Shown here: in pieces, positions 51,785-60,081 of the stretch
Layout of the letters: each line of letters begins with the position of its first letter
Position numbering within the stretch: position 1 is the stretch's first letter
Source of the DNA: Aliihoeflea sp052435735
Lineage (GTDB): Bacteria; Pseudomonadota; Alphaproteobacteria; Rhizobiales; Rhizobiaceae
Assembly (NCBI GenBank): GCA_052435735.1
Contig: JBQVNB010000017.1
Span: forward strand, 46,402-110,401
Direction: 5' to 3'
DNA: 64,000 nt
The notes under the pieces: generated by a model
Database searches by the model: none
Seen by the model: only the letters and a program-made list of their open reading frames with translations
Told to the model about the DNA's origin: nothing
Position numbers and translations under genes: made by a program

Positions 51785-53812
51785 TCACATCGCGTTCATG
51801 GTCAGGAGTTCGTACGCCGCGACCTGGTCGCCGTCCTGGTTGTAGACACCGACATCCCAGCGCACTTCGCCATATTCATCGTTGCGGCGGGCCTTCTGCT
51901 TGGCCGTGAGGCGTACCTTGAGGCTGTCGCCGGGCGAGACCGGCTTCATGAAGCGCAGATTGTCGAGGCCGTAATTGGCGAGGACCGGTCCCGGCGCTGG
52001 CTCGACGAAGAGGCCGGCGGCGAAGCTGAGGATCAGATAACCGTGGGCGACGCGGCCGGGGAAGAAGGGGTTCGCCTTGGCCGCTTCCTCGTCCATATGG
52101 GCGTAGAAAGTGTCGCCGGTGAATTCGGCGAAGTGCTCGATGTCGGCAAGCGAGACGGTGCGCGGGTCGGTCCAGATCGTGTGGCCGATGTCGAGGTTGC
52201 CGAATGACATGCGGAAAGGATGCGTGTCCTTCTCGATGGTCTTCGAGCCGGCGGTCCAGTTCTTCGTGATGGCGGTCATCAGGTCCGGGTTCGCCTGGAT
52301 CGCAGTGCGCTGCATGTAGTGCATGACGCCGCGAATGCCGCCCATTTCCTCGCCGCCGCCGGCGCGGCCGGGCCCGCCATGGACCATGTGAGGCAAGGGC
52401 GAGCCGTGGCCGGTCGCCTCCTTGCCGGTGTCGCGATTGGCGAAATAGAGCCGGCCATGGAATGCGCCCGCGGTCTCGACGACCTTGCGCGCGACGACGC
52501 CGTCATTGGTGAAGACGGAGGCCACGAGCGAGCCAGCGCCGCGATTGGCGATGGCGAGCGCGTGGGCTAGGTCGCGGTAGCCCATGACGGTCGAGACGGG
52601 GCCGAAGGCTTCGACTTCGTGGACGGTTTTCGCGCCATCCGGATCGGCGCACTCGAAGAGCAATGGCGACAGGAACGCGCCGGCCTTCGCGTCCGCATTG
52701 GCGACCTCGACATGGTCGAGCGCGCCGAAGACGAGCCGCGCATCCTTCGCCAACATGCCGGCTTTTTCGCGTACGTCGTCGCGCTGGGCGAGGCTGGCGA
52801 GCGCGCCCATGCGCGTGGCCTCATCGCGCGGGTTGCCGATGGTCGTCTTGGCGAGCCGTTCGGACAGCGCGTCGATGACGGCCGCTCGCCGGTTGTCGGG
52901 CACGATGATGCGGCGGATGGCGGTGCATTTCTGGCCCGCCTTGGCCGTCATCTCGCGGTGAGCTTCCTTGATGAAGGCGTCGAATTCGGGCGTGCCGGGC
53001 GCAGCGTCCGGGCCGAGGATGGAGGCGTTGAGCGAATCCTGCTCCGCGACGAAGCGGACGGAGTTCTTCATCAGGTTCGGATTGGCGCGCAGCATTGAGG
53101 CCGTGGCGGCCGAACCGGTGAAGGAGACGACGTCCTGGCAGGTCAGCCGGTCGATCAGGTCGCCCGTCGAGCCGGCGATGAACTGCACCGCGCCGTCCGG
53201 CAGGATGCCGGACTCCACGATCATGCGGAAGGCGGCCTCGGCGAGCCATGCCGTGGACGAGGCGGGCTTGACGATGGCGGGTACGCCGGCGAGCAGCGTC
53301 GGTGCCAACTTTTCCAACATCCCCCAGACGGGAAAGTTGAAGGCGTTGATGTGCAGTGCCACGCCCTGCAGCGAGGTCGCGACGTGCTGGCCGACGAAAT
53401 TATCGCCGCGCGAAAGCTGTTCCAGATTGCCGTCGATATAGATCGTGTCGTCCGGGAGTTCGCGCCGGCCTTTCGAGGCGTAGACGAACATCGTCGCGAT
53501 ACCGCCGTCGATGTCGATCATCGAGTCCGATTTCGTCGCGCCGGTGTCGTAGGAGAGTTCGTAAAGCGCGTCGCGGCGCTCGTTGAGATATTGCGCGACG
53601 GCTTTCAGGAGGTGGGCGCGCTGGTGGAAGGTGAGGGCGCGCAAGGCGGGTCCGCCGATTGTGCGGGCGTGGTGGGCCATGGCGGCGAAGTCGAGATTGC
53701 CGGAGCCGAGTTGGGCGATCGTCTCGCCGGTGACGGCGCTTTTCAAGTGCGCGATCTTGCCGGAGGGGGCGATCCACCGGCCGGCGGCGAAGGATTGGAG
53801 GGAGAGGGTCAT
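51785..53812 (-). CDS. paaZ: bifunctional oxepin-CoA hydrolase / aldehyde dehydrogenase
   Basis: A 675-residue two-domain enzyme of phenylacetate breakdown. The aldehyde dehydrogenase domain (about 1-520) has the catalytic Cys in KAGQKCTAIRRI and the ALDH core FTGSAATASML. The C-terminal MaoC-like hydratase (about 530-675) has FFPGRVAHGYLILSFAAGLFV. It opens the oxepin-CoA ring and oxidises the aldehyde formed. It is the last gene of a minus-strand pair with a P450, and converges with the MFS gene. Confidence 0.93.
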   Translation of the reverse strand: MTLSLQSFAAGRWIAPSGKIAHLKSAVTGETIAQLGSGNLDFAAMAHHARTIGGPALRALTFHQRAHLLKAVAQYLNERRDALYELSYDTGATKSDSMIDIDGGIATMFVYASKGRRELPDDTIYIDGNLEQLSRGDNFVGQHVATSLQGVALHINAFNFPVWGMLEKLAPTLLAGVPAIVKPASSTAWLAEAAFRMIVESGILPDGAVQFIAGSTGDLIDRLTCQDVVSFTGSAATASMLRANPNLMKNSVRFVAEQDSLNASILGPDAAPGTPEFDAFIKEAHREMTAKAGQKCTAIRRIIVPDNRRAAVIDALSERLAKTTIGNPRDEATRMGALASLAQRDDVREKAGMLAKDARLVFGALDHVEVANADAKAGAFLSPLLFECADPDGAKTVHEVEAFGPVSTVMGYRDLAHALAIANRGAGSLVASVFTNDGVVARKVVETAGAFHGRLYFANRDTGKEATGHGSPLPHMVHGGPGRAGGGEEMGGIRGVMHYMQRTAIQANPDLMTAITKNWTAGSKTIEKDTHPFRMSFGNLDIGHTIWTDPRTVSLADIEHFAEFTGDTFYAHMDEEAAKANPFFPGRVAHGYLILSFAAGLFVEPAPGPVLANYGLDNLRFMKPVSPGDSLKVRLTAKQKARRNDEYGEVRWDVGVYNQDGDQVAAYELLTMNAM

Positions 53813-53853
53813 GGGAGAGACTCCATATTCTTGAGACCATCGCGATCTGTCGC

Positions 53854-53967
53854 GCCCCCCTCTGTCCTGCCGGACATCTCCCCCGCGAGGGGGGAGATCA
53901 CTCGGTGTCGATGGCGAGCATGATCTCCCCCCATGCGGGGGAGATGTCCGGCAGGACAGAGGGGGGC
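53854..53967. repeat. palindromic repeat, family B, copy 4 (intergenic)
   Basis: A 114-base palindrome with arms GCCCCCCTCTGTCCTGCC and GGCAGGACAGAGGGGGGC, nearly the same as copy 2 at 25635-25751. It lies between the P450 and paaZ genes, which run in the same direction, and is the only feature in this 188-base gap. Confidence 0.9.
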
Positions 53968-54000
53968 AACGTAGAGCGCTGAAATTTCAAACACCGGCAT

Positions 54001-55269
54001 TCACATCACCCGCGCCGGCAGCGTCGAGAAGCCGCGGAACCTGACACGTCCCGTTCGCCTGGCCTCGCCATCCAGTCGATACTCCGGAAACCGCTTGAAG
54101 AAGCGCGAGATGGCAATTCGCCCTTCCATGCGGGCGAGCGAGAAGCCGGCGCACAGATGCGGGCCTTGGGCGAAGGCGAGGTGGCGGTTGGGTTTGCGGG
54201 CGAGGTCGAGCGTGTCGGGTCGGTCATATTGGCGCGGGTCGCGGTTGGCGGCGCCGATGCAGAGGTGAATGCGTGTGCCGGCAGCGATCGCTTCGCCGTC
54301 GAAGGTGACGTCCTCGACCGCCGCGCGATTGCCGAGCTGGTTGGGCGACTGGAAGCGCAGGAACTCGTCGATGGCGGTGTCGATCATCGATGGGTCGGCA
54401 TCGAGACGTGCCTTTTCCTGAGGCCATTCAAGGAGTTCGAAGAGAGCGTTGCCGATCAGATTCGTCGTCGTTTCGTGGCCGGCATTGAGGATGAAGATGC
54501 AATTCTGAAGGAGCTCCGTATCGGACAGCTGCTCGCCTTCGTTTCCTGCGATCAGCCGTGTCAGAACGTCGGTTGCCGGGTCGCCGGGGTTGGCGCGGCG
54601 GCGGGCGGCGAGGTCGGCGAGATAGGCTTTGAACTCGGTAACGGAGCGGTTGCCCCAGTCCTTCTGGTCCTGCGTCAGCGTCGGCTCGAGCGCGCCGAGG
54701 ATCGCGAGCGACCAGTCGCGCAGCGGGCCACGCTCGTCGTGCGGCATGACGAAAAGATTGCCGATCACCTCGACGGGAATGGCCGAGGCGAAATCCTCGA
54801 CCAGGTCGACCGATCCCTTGTCCGCCATCTTGTCGAGCAGTCCGTCGACGAGCGCGATCAGGCCCGGCTCCATCGCGGCGATGGCGCGCGGCGTCAGCGC
54901 GCCCATCATGATCTTGCGCACGCGCGTGTGCAGCGGCGGGTCATTGAAGACGAGGCTCGTCGTATGATGCTCGTAAAGCGGCGTATCGCCGAATTTCGGC
55001 AGGAACTCGACCTTCTTGTCCGACGAGAACGCCTTCGTGTCGCGGTAGACACGGTCGAGATCGGCATAGCGCGAGAGCATCACTGAGCCATCTGCGAAGC
55101 GCTTGACGGGCGCGTGCTCCAGAAGCGCGCGATAGGTGGGGAAGGGGTCTTCGGCGAAGGCCTTCGTCACCGCGCCGATTTCGAAATCGCGCGCGAGCGC
55201 TTGGTCAGATTCGCGCGCGAGCGCTTGGTCAGATTCGCGCGCAAGCGCTTGCGAATTGTCGTCCGTCAT
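54001..55269 (-). CDS. cytochrome P450
   Basis: A 422-residue soluble bacterial P450. The heme cysteine is in FAQGPHLCAGFSLARMEG, the I-helix threonines in NAGHETTTNLIGN, and an ExxR-type segment in the K helix (DEFLRFQ region). It hydroxylates an unknown organic substrate and needs ferredoxin partners not seen here. The N-terminus carries an eight-residue repeat (ALARESDQ) in nearly three copies. A P450 is not part of the known phenylacetate pathway, yet this gene lies between paaZ and paaI. Confidence 0.9.
   Translation of the reverse strand: MTDDNSQALARESDQALARESDQALARDFEIGAVTKAFAEDPFPTYRALLEHAPVKRFADGSVMLSRYADLDRVYRDTKAFSSDKKVEFLPKFGDTPLYEHHTTSLVFNDPPLHTRVRKIMMGALTPRAIAAMEPGLIALVDGLLDKMADKGSVDLVEDFASAIPVEVIGNLFVMPHDERGPLRDWSLAILGALEPTLTQDQKDWGNRSVTEFKAYLADLAARRRANPGDPATDVLTRLIAGNEGEQLSDTELLQNCIFILNAGHETTTNLIGNALFELLEWPQEKARLDADPSMIDTAIDEFLRFQSPNQLGNRAAVEDVTFDGEAIAAGTRIHLCIGAANRDPRQYDRPDTLDLARKPNRHLAFAQGPHLCAGFSLARMEGRIAISRFFKRFPEYRLDGEARRTGRVRFRGFSTLPARVM
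55187..55253 (-). repeat. 24-base tandem repeat in the P450 N-terminus
   Basis: Two exact 24-base copies (55187-55210, 55211-55234) and a partial third (to 55253, one base changed). Since 24 is a multiple of three, change in copy number only adds or removes eight residues (ALARESDQ) before the P450 fold. Confidence 0.9.
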
Positions 55270-55313
55270 TCGATCCTCCTCGCGACGCCTCCCGCATCGA
55301 CAGATGTATTATT

Positions 55314-55329
55314 GACCGTCCGGCCGGTC
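55314..55329. promoter_or_regulatory. palindromic operator between P450 and paaI
   Basis: GACCG, six bases, CGGTC, flanked by further A/T symmetry (ATT before, TAT after). It lies in the 104-base divergent gap and is a good candidate site for the TetR-type regulator encoded three genes away. Confidence 0.55.
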
Positions 55330-55373
55330 TATGCAAGCTTTCGTCCAGGCTGCGGGAGAGGCCGGGAGGAACG

Positions 55374-55814
55374 ATGACACTGAGCGCTGAGGAAATCGCG
55401 CAGAAGAGCGCGGAGGCGATGTGGGCGCGCGACGACGCCTCGAAATGGCTCGGCATGAGCCTCGATGCGGTGGGGCCGGGGACGGCGACGACCTCCTTCA
55501 CGGTCGAGAAGCACCACACCAACGGCCATGACATCTGCCATGGCGGCTACATCTTCACGCTGGCCGACAGCGCCTTTGCCTTCGCCTGCAATTCCTACAA
55601 CCAGCTCGTCGTCGCGCAGCACAATACGATCAGCTTCCTGCGGCCAGGCAAGCTCGGCGCGCGGCTAACGGCTGAGGCGAGCGAGGTGACGCGGTCGGGG
55701 CGCAGCGGCCTTTACGACGTTCGCGTGACCGACGAGGCGGGGAAGGTGATCGCCGAGTTCCGCGGCGCCTCGCGTGCCATCGAAGGCCGGCATTTCGAGG
55801 AGGACGGACAATGA
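55374..55814 (+). CDS. paaI: hydroxyphenylacetyl-CoA thioesterase
   Basis: A 146-residue hotdog-fold thioesterase. The motif NGHDICHGGYIFTLADSAFAFACN is typical of PaaI, which releases CoA from dead-end phenylacetyl-CoA derivatives. It opens the plus-strand set paaI-paaK-tetR-paaX; its stop overlaps the paaK ATG. GGAGGAACG precedes the start. Confidence 0.9.
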   Translation: MTLSAEEIAQKSAEAMWARDDASKWLGMSLDAVGPGTATTSFTVEKHHTNGHDICHGGYIFTLADSAFAFACNSYNQLVVAQHNTISFLRPGKLGARLTAEASEVTRSGRSGLYDVRVTDEAGKVIAEFRGASRAIEGRHFEEDGQ

Positions 55815-57121
55815 AGGATTTGACGCCACGCCGCGAGGATCTCGACCCGATCGAGATCGCCTCGCGCGACGAGATTGGCGCCTTGCAGCTCAATCGGCTG
55901 AAATGGTCGTTGAAGCACGCCTATGACAATGTGCCGTTCTACAAGGCGAGTTTCGATGCCGCCGGCGTGCATCCGTATGATCTGAACGACCTTTCGGACC
56001 TCGCGCGCTTTCCCTTCACGGTGAAGTCCGATCTGCGCGCGAACTACCCGTTCGGCATGTTCGCCGTGCCGCGCGAGAAGGTGGCGCGCATCCACGCTTC
56101 GTCGGGCACGACCGGCAAGCCGACGGTTGTCGGCTATACGAAGAACGACATCGAGGTCTGGGCCGAGTGCGTCGCGCGGTCGATGCGGGCGTCGGGCACG
56201 CGTCCGGGCGACATCGTCCACATCGCCTATGGCTACGGGCTCTTCACCGGCGGGCTCGGCGCGCATTACGGCGCCGAGCGGCTCGGCTGCACGGTGGTTC
56301 CGGTGTCCGGCGGCATGACCGCGCGGCAGGTGACGCTGATCGAGGACTTTCGTGCCTCGACGATCATGGTCACGCCGTCCTACATGCTCTCGATCCTCGA
56401 CGAATACCGTGCGCAGGGGCTCGACCCGCGCGAGAGCCCGTTGCAGGTCGGCATCTTCGGCGCCGAGCCGTGGACGAACGCGATGCGCTCGGAGATCGAG
56501 GAGGCGTTCGACATGCACGCGGTCGACATCTACGGCCTGTCGGAGGTGATGGGGCCGGGCGTCGCCAACGAGTGCGTGGAAACCAAGGACGGGCTGCACA
56601 TCTGGGAGGACCATTTCTATCCCGAGATCATCAACCCCGAGACCGGACAGCCGGTCGCCGACGGCGAAAAGGGCGAACTGGTCTTCACCTCGCTGACCAA
56701 GGAAGCCTTTCCGATCATCCGCTACCGCACGCGCGACCTGACGCGTCTTTTGCCAGGCACGGCGCGCTCGATGCGGCGGATGGAGAAGATTACCGGCCGC
56801 TCCGACGACATGATGATCCTGCGCGGCGTCAACGTGTTTCCGACGCAGATCGAGGAGCAGATCCTGAAGGTGCCGGGTCTCAGCCCGCATTTCCAGGTCG
56901 AGCTGACGCGCGAAGGGCGGATGGACGAGATGGTCGTCCATGTCGAGGCGACGGCTGGGGAAGCCTCGGACGAGGCGCGCAAGGCCAGCGCCTCGCGCCT
57001 GTGCGACCTCATCAAGGACATCGTCGGCGTGACGGTTCGCATCGATGTCGGCGCGCCGGAGACGATCGCGCGCAGCCAGGGCAAGGCGCTGCGTATCGTC
57101 GACAACCGGCCGAAGAGCTGA
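55811..57121 (+). CDS. paaK: phenylacetate--CoA ligase
   Basis: A 436-residue adenylate-forming enzyme that activates phenylacetate to phenylacetyl-CoA with ATP. The phosphate-binding loop is IHASSGTTGKPTVVGY, followed by the family motifs YGLSEVMGPGVANEC and RYRTRDLTRLLPG, and the C-terminal lid RSQGKALRIVDNRP with its lysine. ATG 55811 overlaps the paaI stop and its own stop overlaps the next ATG (TGATG). Confidence 0.95.
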   Translation: MKDLTPRREDLDPIEIASRDEIGALQLNRLKWSLKHAYDNVPFYKASFDAAGVHPYDLNDLSDLARFPFTVKSDLRANYPFGMFAVPREKVARIHASSGTTGKPTVVGYTKNDIEVWAECVARSMRASGTRPGDIVHIAYGYGLFTGGLGAHYGAERLGCTVVPVSGGMTARQVTLIEDFRASTIMVTPSYMLSILDEYRAQGLDPRESPLQVGIFGAEPWTNAMRSEIEEAFDMHAVDIYGLSEVMGPGVANECVETKDGLHIWEDHFYPEIINPETGQPVADGEKGELVFTSLTKEAFPIIRYRTRDLTRLLPGTARSMRRMEKITGRSDDMMILRGVNVFPTQIEEQILKVPGLSPHFQVELTREGRMDEMVVHVEATAGEASDEARKASASRLCDLIKDIVGVTVRIDVGAPETIARSQGKALRIVDNRPKS

Positions 57122-57714
57122 TGGCCCGCACCCGCGCCAAGGATTACGACGACAAGCGCGAGGCGATGCTGCACCGGGCGGCGATCGTGTTTGCGCGCGA
57201 CGGCTACGACCGCGCGTCGATGGCGCAACTCGCCACCGAATGCGGGGTGTCGAAGGCGTTGCTTTACCACTACTACGCCTCCAAGGAGGCGCTGCTCTTC
57301 GACATCATCGAGAGCCATCTGCAGGATCTTGTCGCCGCCGTCGGCGAGGCTGACGATGCCGGCCTTGCGCCCGAGGAGCGGCTGGAGGCGCTGGTCGCTG
57401 CACTTTTGGAGGCCTATCGCGACGCCGATGCCGAGCACAAGGTGCAGATCGCCGGGCTGAGGCTTTTGCCGCCAGAGGACCAGGAGAAGCTGAAGGCGCT
57501 CGAGCGCGAACTCGTCGCGCTCTTCGCCGAGGCGATCCGTGCGCTTCATCCGACGGTCTTCGCCGACAAGAAGCTGATCAAGCCGGTGACGATGAGCCTC
57601 TTCGGCATGCTGAACTGGTTCTATATGTGGTTCCGCGAGGGCGGACCGGTCAGTCGAGCGGACTATGCGCGGCTTGCCACGCAAATTCTCGTCGGCGGCG
57701 TGAAGTCGCTCTGA
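57121..57714 (+). CDS. TetR family regulator of the paa cluster
   Basis: A 197-residue TetR protein with helix-turn-helix RASMAQLATECGVSKALLYHYYASKEALLFDII (about 29-61). Regulators of this kind (PaaR) control phenylacetate genes and respond to phenylacetyl-CoA. It is translationally coupled to paaK. A PaaX-type regulator follows directly, so the cluster has two different regulators side by side. Confidence 0.85.
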   Translation: MARTRAKDYDDKREAMLHRAAIVFARDGYDRASMAQLATECGVSKALLYHYYASKEALLFDIIESHLQDLVAAVGEADDAGLAPEERLEALVAALLEAYRDADAEHKVQIAGLRLLPPEDQEKLKALERELVALFAEAIRALHPTVFADKKLIKPVTMSLFGMLNWFYMWFREGGPVSRADYARLATQILVGGVKSL

Positions 57715-57754
57715 AGTCCTTGCGGACGGCGCCTTGCCGTGCGAATTCGGAAAA

Positions 57755-58657
57755 ATGGCCCTGCATCACAATCCCGCGCAAAAGGCGCTCGACGGCCTGA
57801 TCGACCGGCTTCATGCCAAGGGGCGCATTCGCGTCTGGTCGCTCGTCATCACCATGTTCGGCGACGCGGTCGTGCCGCGCGGCGGGCAGGTGCCGCTGGG
57901 CGTCCTGCAGGACGTGATGGGCCGCCTCAGGATCGAGGCCGGGGCGCTGCGCACGGCGATGTCGCGCCTTGCCTCCGACCATTGGGTCATTCGCGAACGG
58001 GAAGGGCGCAATTCGAACTACCGCCTTGCGGAAGAGGGCCGCCACGCCTTCGACCTTGCGACGCGGCGCATCTATTCCGAAGGCCCGCCGGCCTGGACCG
58101 GGGCCTGGACGGTGGCGATCGCGCCGCCCAATGGCGACAGCGACATTCTCGCGGACGCGACCGGTCTCGGCTTCGTGCGGATCAATGGCGGTGTTTACCT
58201 GCGGCCCGAGACCGAAGGCGCGATCCGGCTCGATGACGCGCTCGCCGGTGCGCTGATCGTCCATGGCGAAAGCGCCGAGCATCCCGAGGCGTTTCACGAG
58301 CTTTGGCCGTCGCGCGACATCGCGGAGGCGTATCGCGCGCTGATCGCAACGCTGACGCCGCTGCAATCGGCGCTTCAGGCCGGGGCGCGGCTTTCCGGGC
58401 TCGACGCGATGGCGGCGCGCATTCTCCTGATCCACAACTGGCGACGCATCGTGCTGCGCGATCCGGGCCTGCCGATCGATCTCCTGCCTGCCGACTGGCC
58501 GGGCGAGGATGCGCGAAGCCTTGTGCGGCACCTCTATAGCGCGCTCCATGAGGCGAGCGAAGACTGGCTCGACCATGCCGGCCTGCCGTCGCCGCACGCT
58601 CCGCAGCGCTTTTCCGAGCTCGCGACGTCGCCGGTGCCTCAAGACCTCGTGTCCTGA
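57755..58657 (+). CDS. paaX: PaaX family regulator
   Basis: A 300-residue repressor of the PaaX type. The N-terminal winged helix (VLQDVMGRLRIEAGALRTAMSRLASDHWVIRERE, about 50-83) is followed by the PaaX domains with WTIAI-like WTVAIAPP and a C-terminal conserved part LLIHNWRRIVLRDPGLP. PaaX represses paa genes until phenylacetyl-CoA appears. ATG 57755 is preferred to TTG 57734. A candidate stress promoter for the next gene begins five bases after its stop. Confidence 0.9.
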   Translation: MALHHNPAQKALDGLIDRLHAKGRIRVWSLVITMFGDAVVPRGGQVPLGVLQDVMGRLRIEAGALRTAMSRLASDHWVIREREGRNSNYRLAEEGRHAFDLATRRIYSEGPPAWTGAWTVAIAPPNGDSDILADATGLGFVRINGGVYLRPETEGAIRLDDALAGALIVHGESAEHPEAFHELWPSRDIAEAYRALIATLTPLQSALQAGARLSGLDAMAARILLIHNWRRIVLRDPGLPIDLLPADWPGEDARSLVRHLYSALHEASEDWLDHAGLPSPHAPQRFSELATSPVPQDLVS

Positions 58658-58661
58658 CGAG

Positions 58662-58686
58662 GGAATAAAGCTGCGCTATATCCGTT
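58662..58686 (+). promoter_or_regulatory. EcfG-like promoter before the S8 peptidase gene
   Basis: GGAAT (58662-58666), 16 bases, CGTT (58683-58686), ending 29 bases before ATG 58716. This is one base away from the general stress promoter consensus of Alphaproteobacteria (GGAAC-N16/17-CGTT). The same sequence and spacing precede the small peptide gene at 60016-60040. Confidence 0.65.
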
Positions 58687-58715
58687 TGCGGGCCGTGAAC
58701 ATCGGGAGCGCGAAT

Positions 58716-59996
58716 ATGTCTGACAATGAATTCGACCCGGCTCGGCGGCGGATGCTGATGCGGCTTGGCCTTGCAGCGGGTGCGGTCTATTCGGCGCCCG
58801 TGCTGATGTCGCTCGGCACCGCCCGTGCGTCGTCCGTATCGTTCAGCGCACCTGTACGCCGGGCAAGACCCGTGCAGCGCGCCGCGCCGCCACCTCCGCC
58901 GCGACCAGAAATCGTCGTCAGCGCGCCCGATGCCGCCGCGATCGATGCGATCAGCGCGGAGGGCTACGAACTCCTTTCGCGCGCGAGCATCGCGGCCACG
59001 GTCTCCGAACTCGCGCGCTTCGTCGTTCCGGCGAACCTGACGATCGACGAGGCGCGGGTGCAGATCAACGGCCTCGTGCCCGCCGCGATCTTCGACATCA
59101 ACGCGATCTACCGCCCCGAAGAGATGCCGTGCGGAGACGATAGCTGCGCCGCCTTCGACCTGATCGGCTGGAAGAGCGCGGCCCATGGCTGTCCGGCCGA
59201 CACGGTGATCGGCATGATCGACACCACCGTCAATGGTGACCACGCGGCGCTGGCCGACGTGCCGGTCGAGACTTTTCCGGTCATCGCGGAAGGCCGGCTG
59301 CCGGGCGGTGCGGTTCACGGCACGGCGGTCGCCATCCTGATGGCGGGCCGGGCCGATACGCGCACGCCGGGACTGCTTTCGGGCGCGCGGATCATCGCGG
59401 CGGAAGCGTTCCACAAGGATGCGAGCGGCAATGACGCGGCCGACACGTTCGACGTCGTGCGCGCGCTCGACGAGATGGTCACGCGCGACATAAGCGTCGT
59501 CAATCTGAGCTTCACCGGGCCGGACAATGCGGTTCTGAAGACCATCGTCGATGCGGCGCTCGCCAAGGACATGATCCTCGTAGCAGCGGCCGGCAATGCC
59601 GGGCCGAACGCCGATCCGCTCTTCCCCGCCGCCTATGAGGGCGTCGTCGCGGTGACGGCGGTCGACAGCCAGAGCCGCGTCTATCGCCGCGCCAATGTCG
59701 GCGACCATGTCGATTTCGCAGCGCCCGGCGTCCAGCTCTGGACGGCCGCTTCCGTCAGCGGCGGGCGTTATCGCTCCGGCACCTCCTATGCCGCGCCCTT
59801 CGTTTCGGCCGCATTGGCAGCCGCACGCGCATCGTCGCCGGACGCGAATTCGGCCGACCTCATCGATGCGCTCGCCCAAGGCGTGGTGGATCTTGGTGAG
59901 CCGGGTCGTGACGCGACCTTCGGCTGGGGCCTCGTCCAGGCGCCCGCCATCTGCAATGCCGAAGGCGCGGCGCGGCTCATCCCCGCCGGCGGCTAG
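58716..59996 (+). CDS. Tat-exported S8 (subtilisin-like) serine peptidase
   Basis: A 426-residue peptidase. A Tat signal (RRR at 10-12, hydrophobic core, cleavage near RAS 37-39) precedes a Pro-rich linker (about 48-64), a probable propeptide, and the S8 domain with Asp169 (IGMIDTT), His201 (GAVHGTA), Asn294 (AAGNAG) and Ser357 (SGTSYAAP). Cys139, Cys144 and Cys159 may form a disulfide. It should act in the periplasm or outside. Its first 40 residues align without a gap to the small peptide encoded next. It could mature that peptide; this is inference from context. Confidence 0.87.
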   Translation: MSDNEFDPARRRMLMRLGLAAGAVYSAPVLMSLGTARASSVSFSAPVRRARPVQRAAPPPPPRPEIVVSAPDAAAIDAISAEGYELLSRASIAATVSELARFVVPANLTIDEARVQINGLVPAAIFDINAIYRPEEMPCGDDSCAAFDLIGWKSAAHGCPADTVIGMIDTTVNGDHAALADVPVETFPVIAEGRLPGGAVHGTAVAILMAGRADTRTPGLLSGARIIAAEAFHKDASGNDAADTFDVVRALDEMVTRDISVVNLSFTGPDNAVLKTIVDAALAKDMILVAAAGNAGPNADPLFPAAYEGVVAVTAVDSQSRVYRRANVGDHVDFAAPGVQLWTAASVSGGRYRSGTSYAAPFVSAALAAARASSPDANSADLIDALAQGVVDLGEPGRDATFGWGLVQAPAICNAEGAARLIPAGG

Positions 59997-60015
59997 TTTC
60001 TGACGAATATTTTAT

Positions 60016-60040
60016 GGAATAGATCGATAGGCGTGCCGTT
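60016..60040 (+). promoter_or_regulatory. EcfG-like promoter before the small peptide gene
   Basis: GGAAT (60016-60020), 16 bases, CGTT (60037-60040), ending 41 bases before ATG 60082. It repeats exactly the sequence and spacing found before the S8 peptidase. Downstream, CCTCTCGT (60043-60050) can pair with ACGAGAGG (60066-60073), covering the ribosome site. Confidence 0.65.
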
Positions 60041-60081
60041 ACCCTCTCGTCAAAGGGACGAAAATACGAGAGGAAATCGTC

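Noticed and set aside
12029..53967. The G/C-rich repeats as CRISPR units.
   Set aside because: They are single, widely spaced palindromes of 113-151 bases with no spacers and no cas genes.
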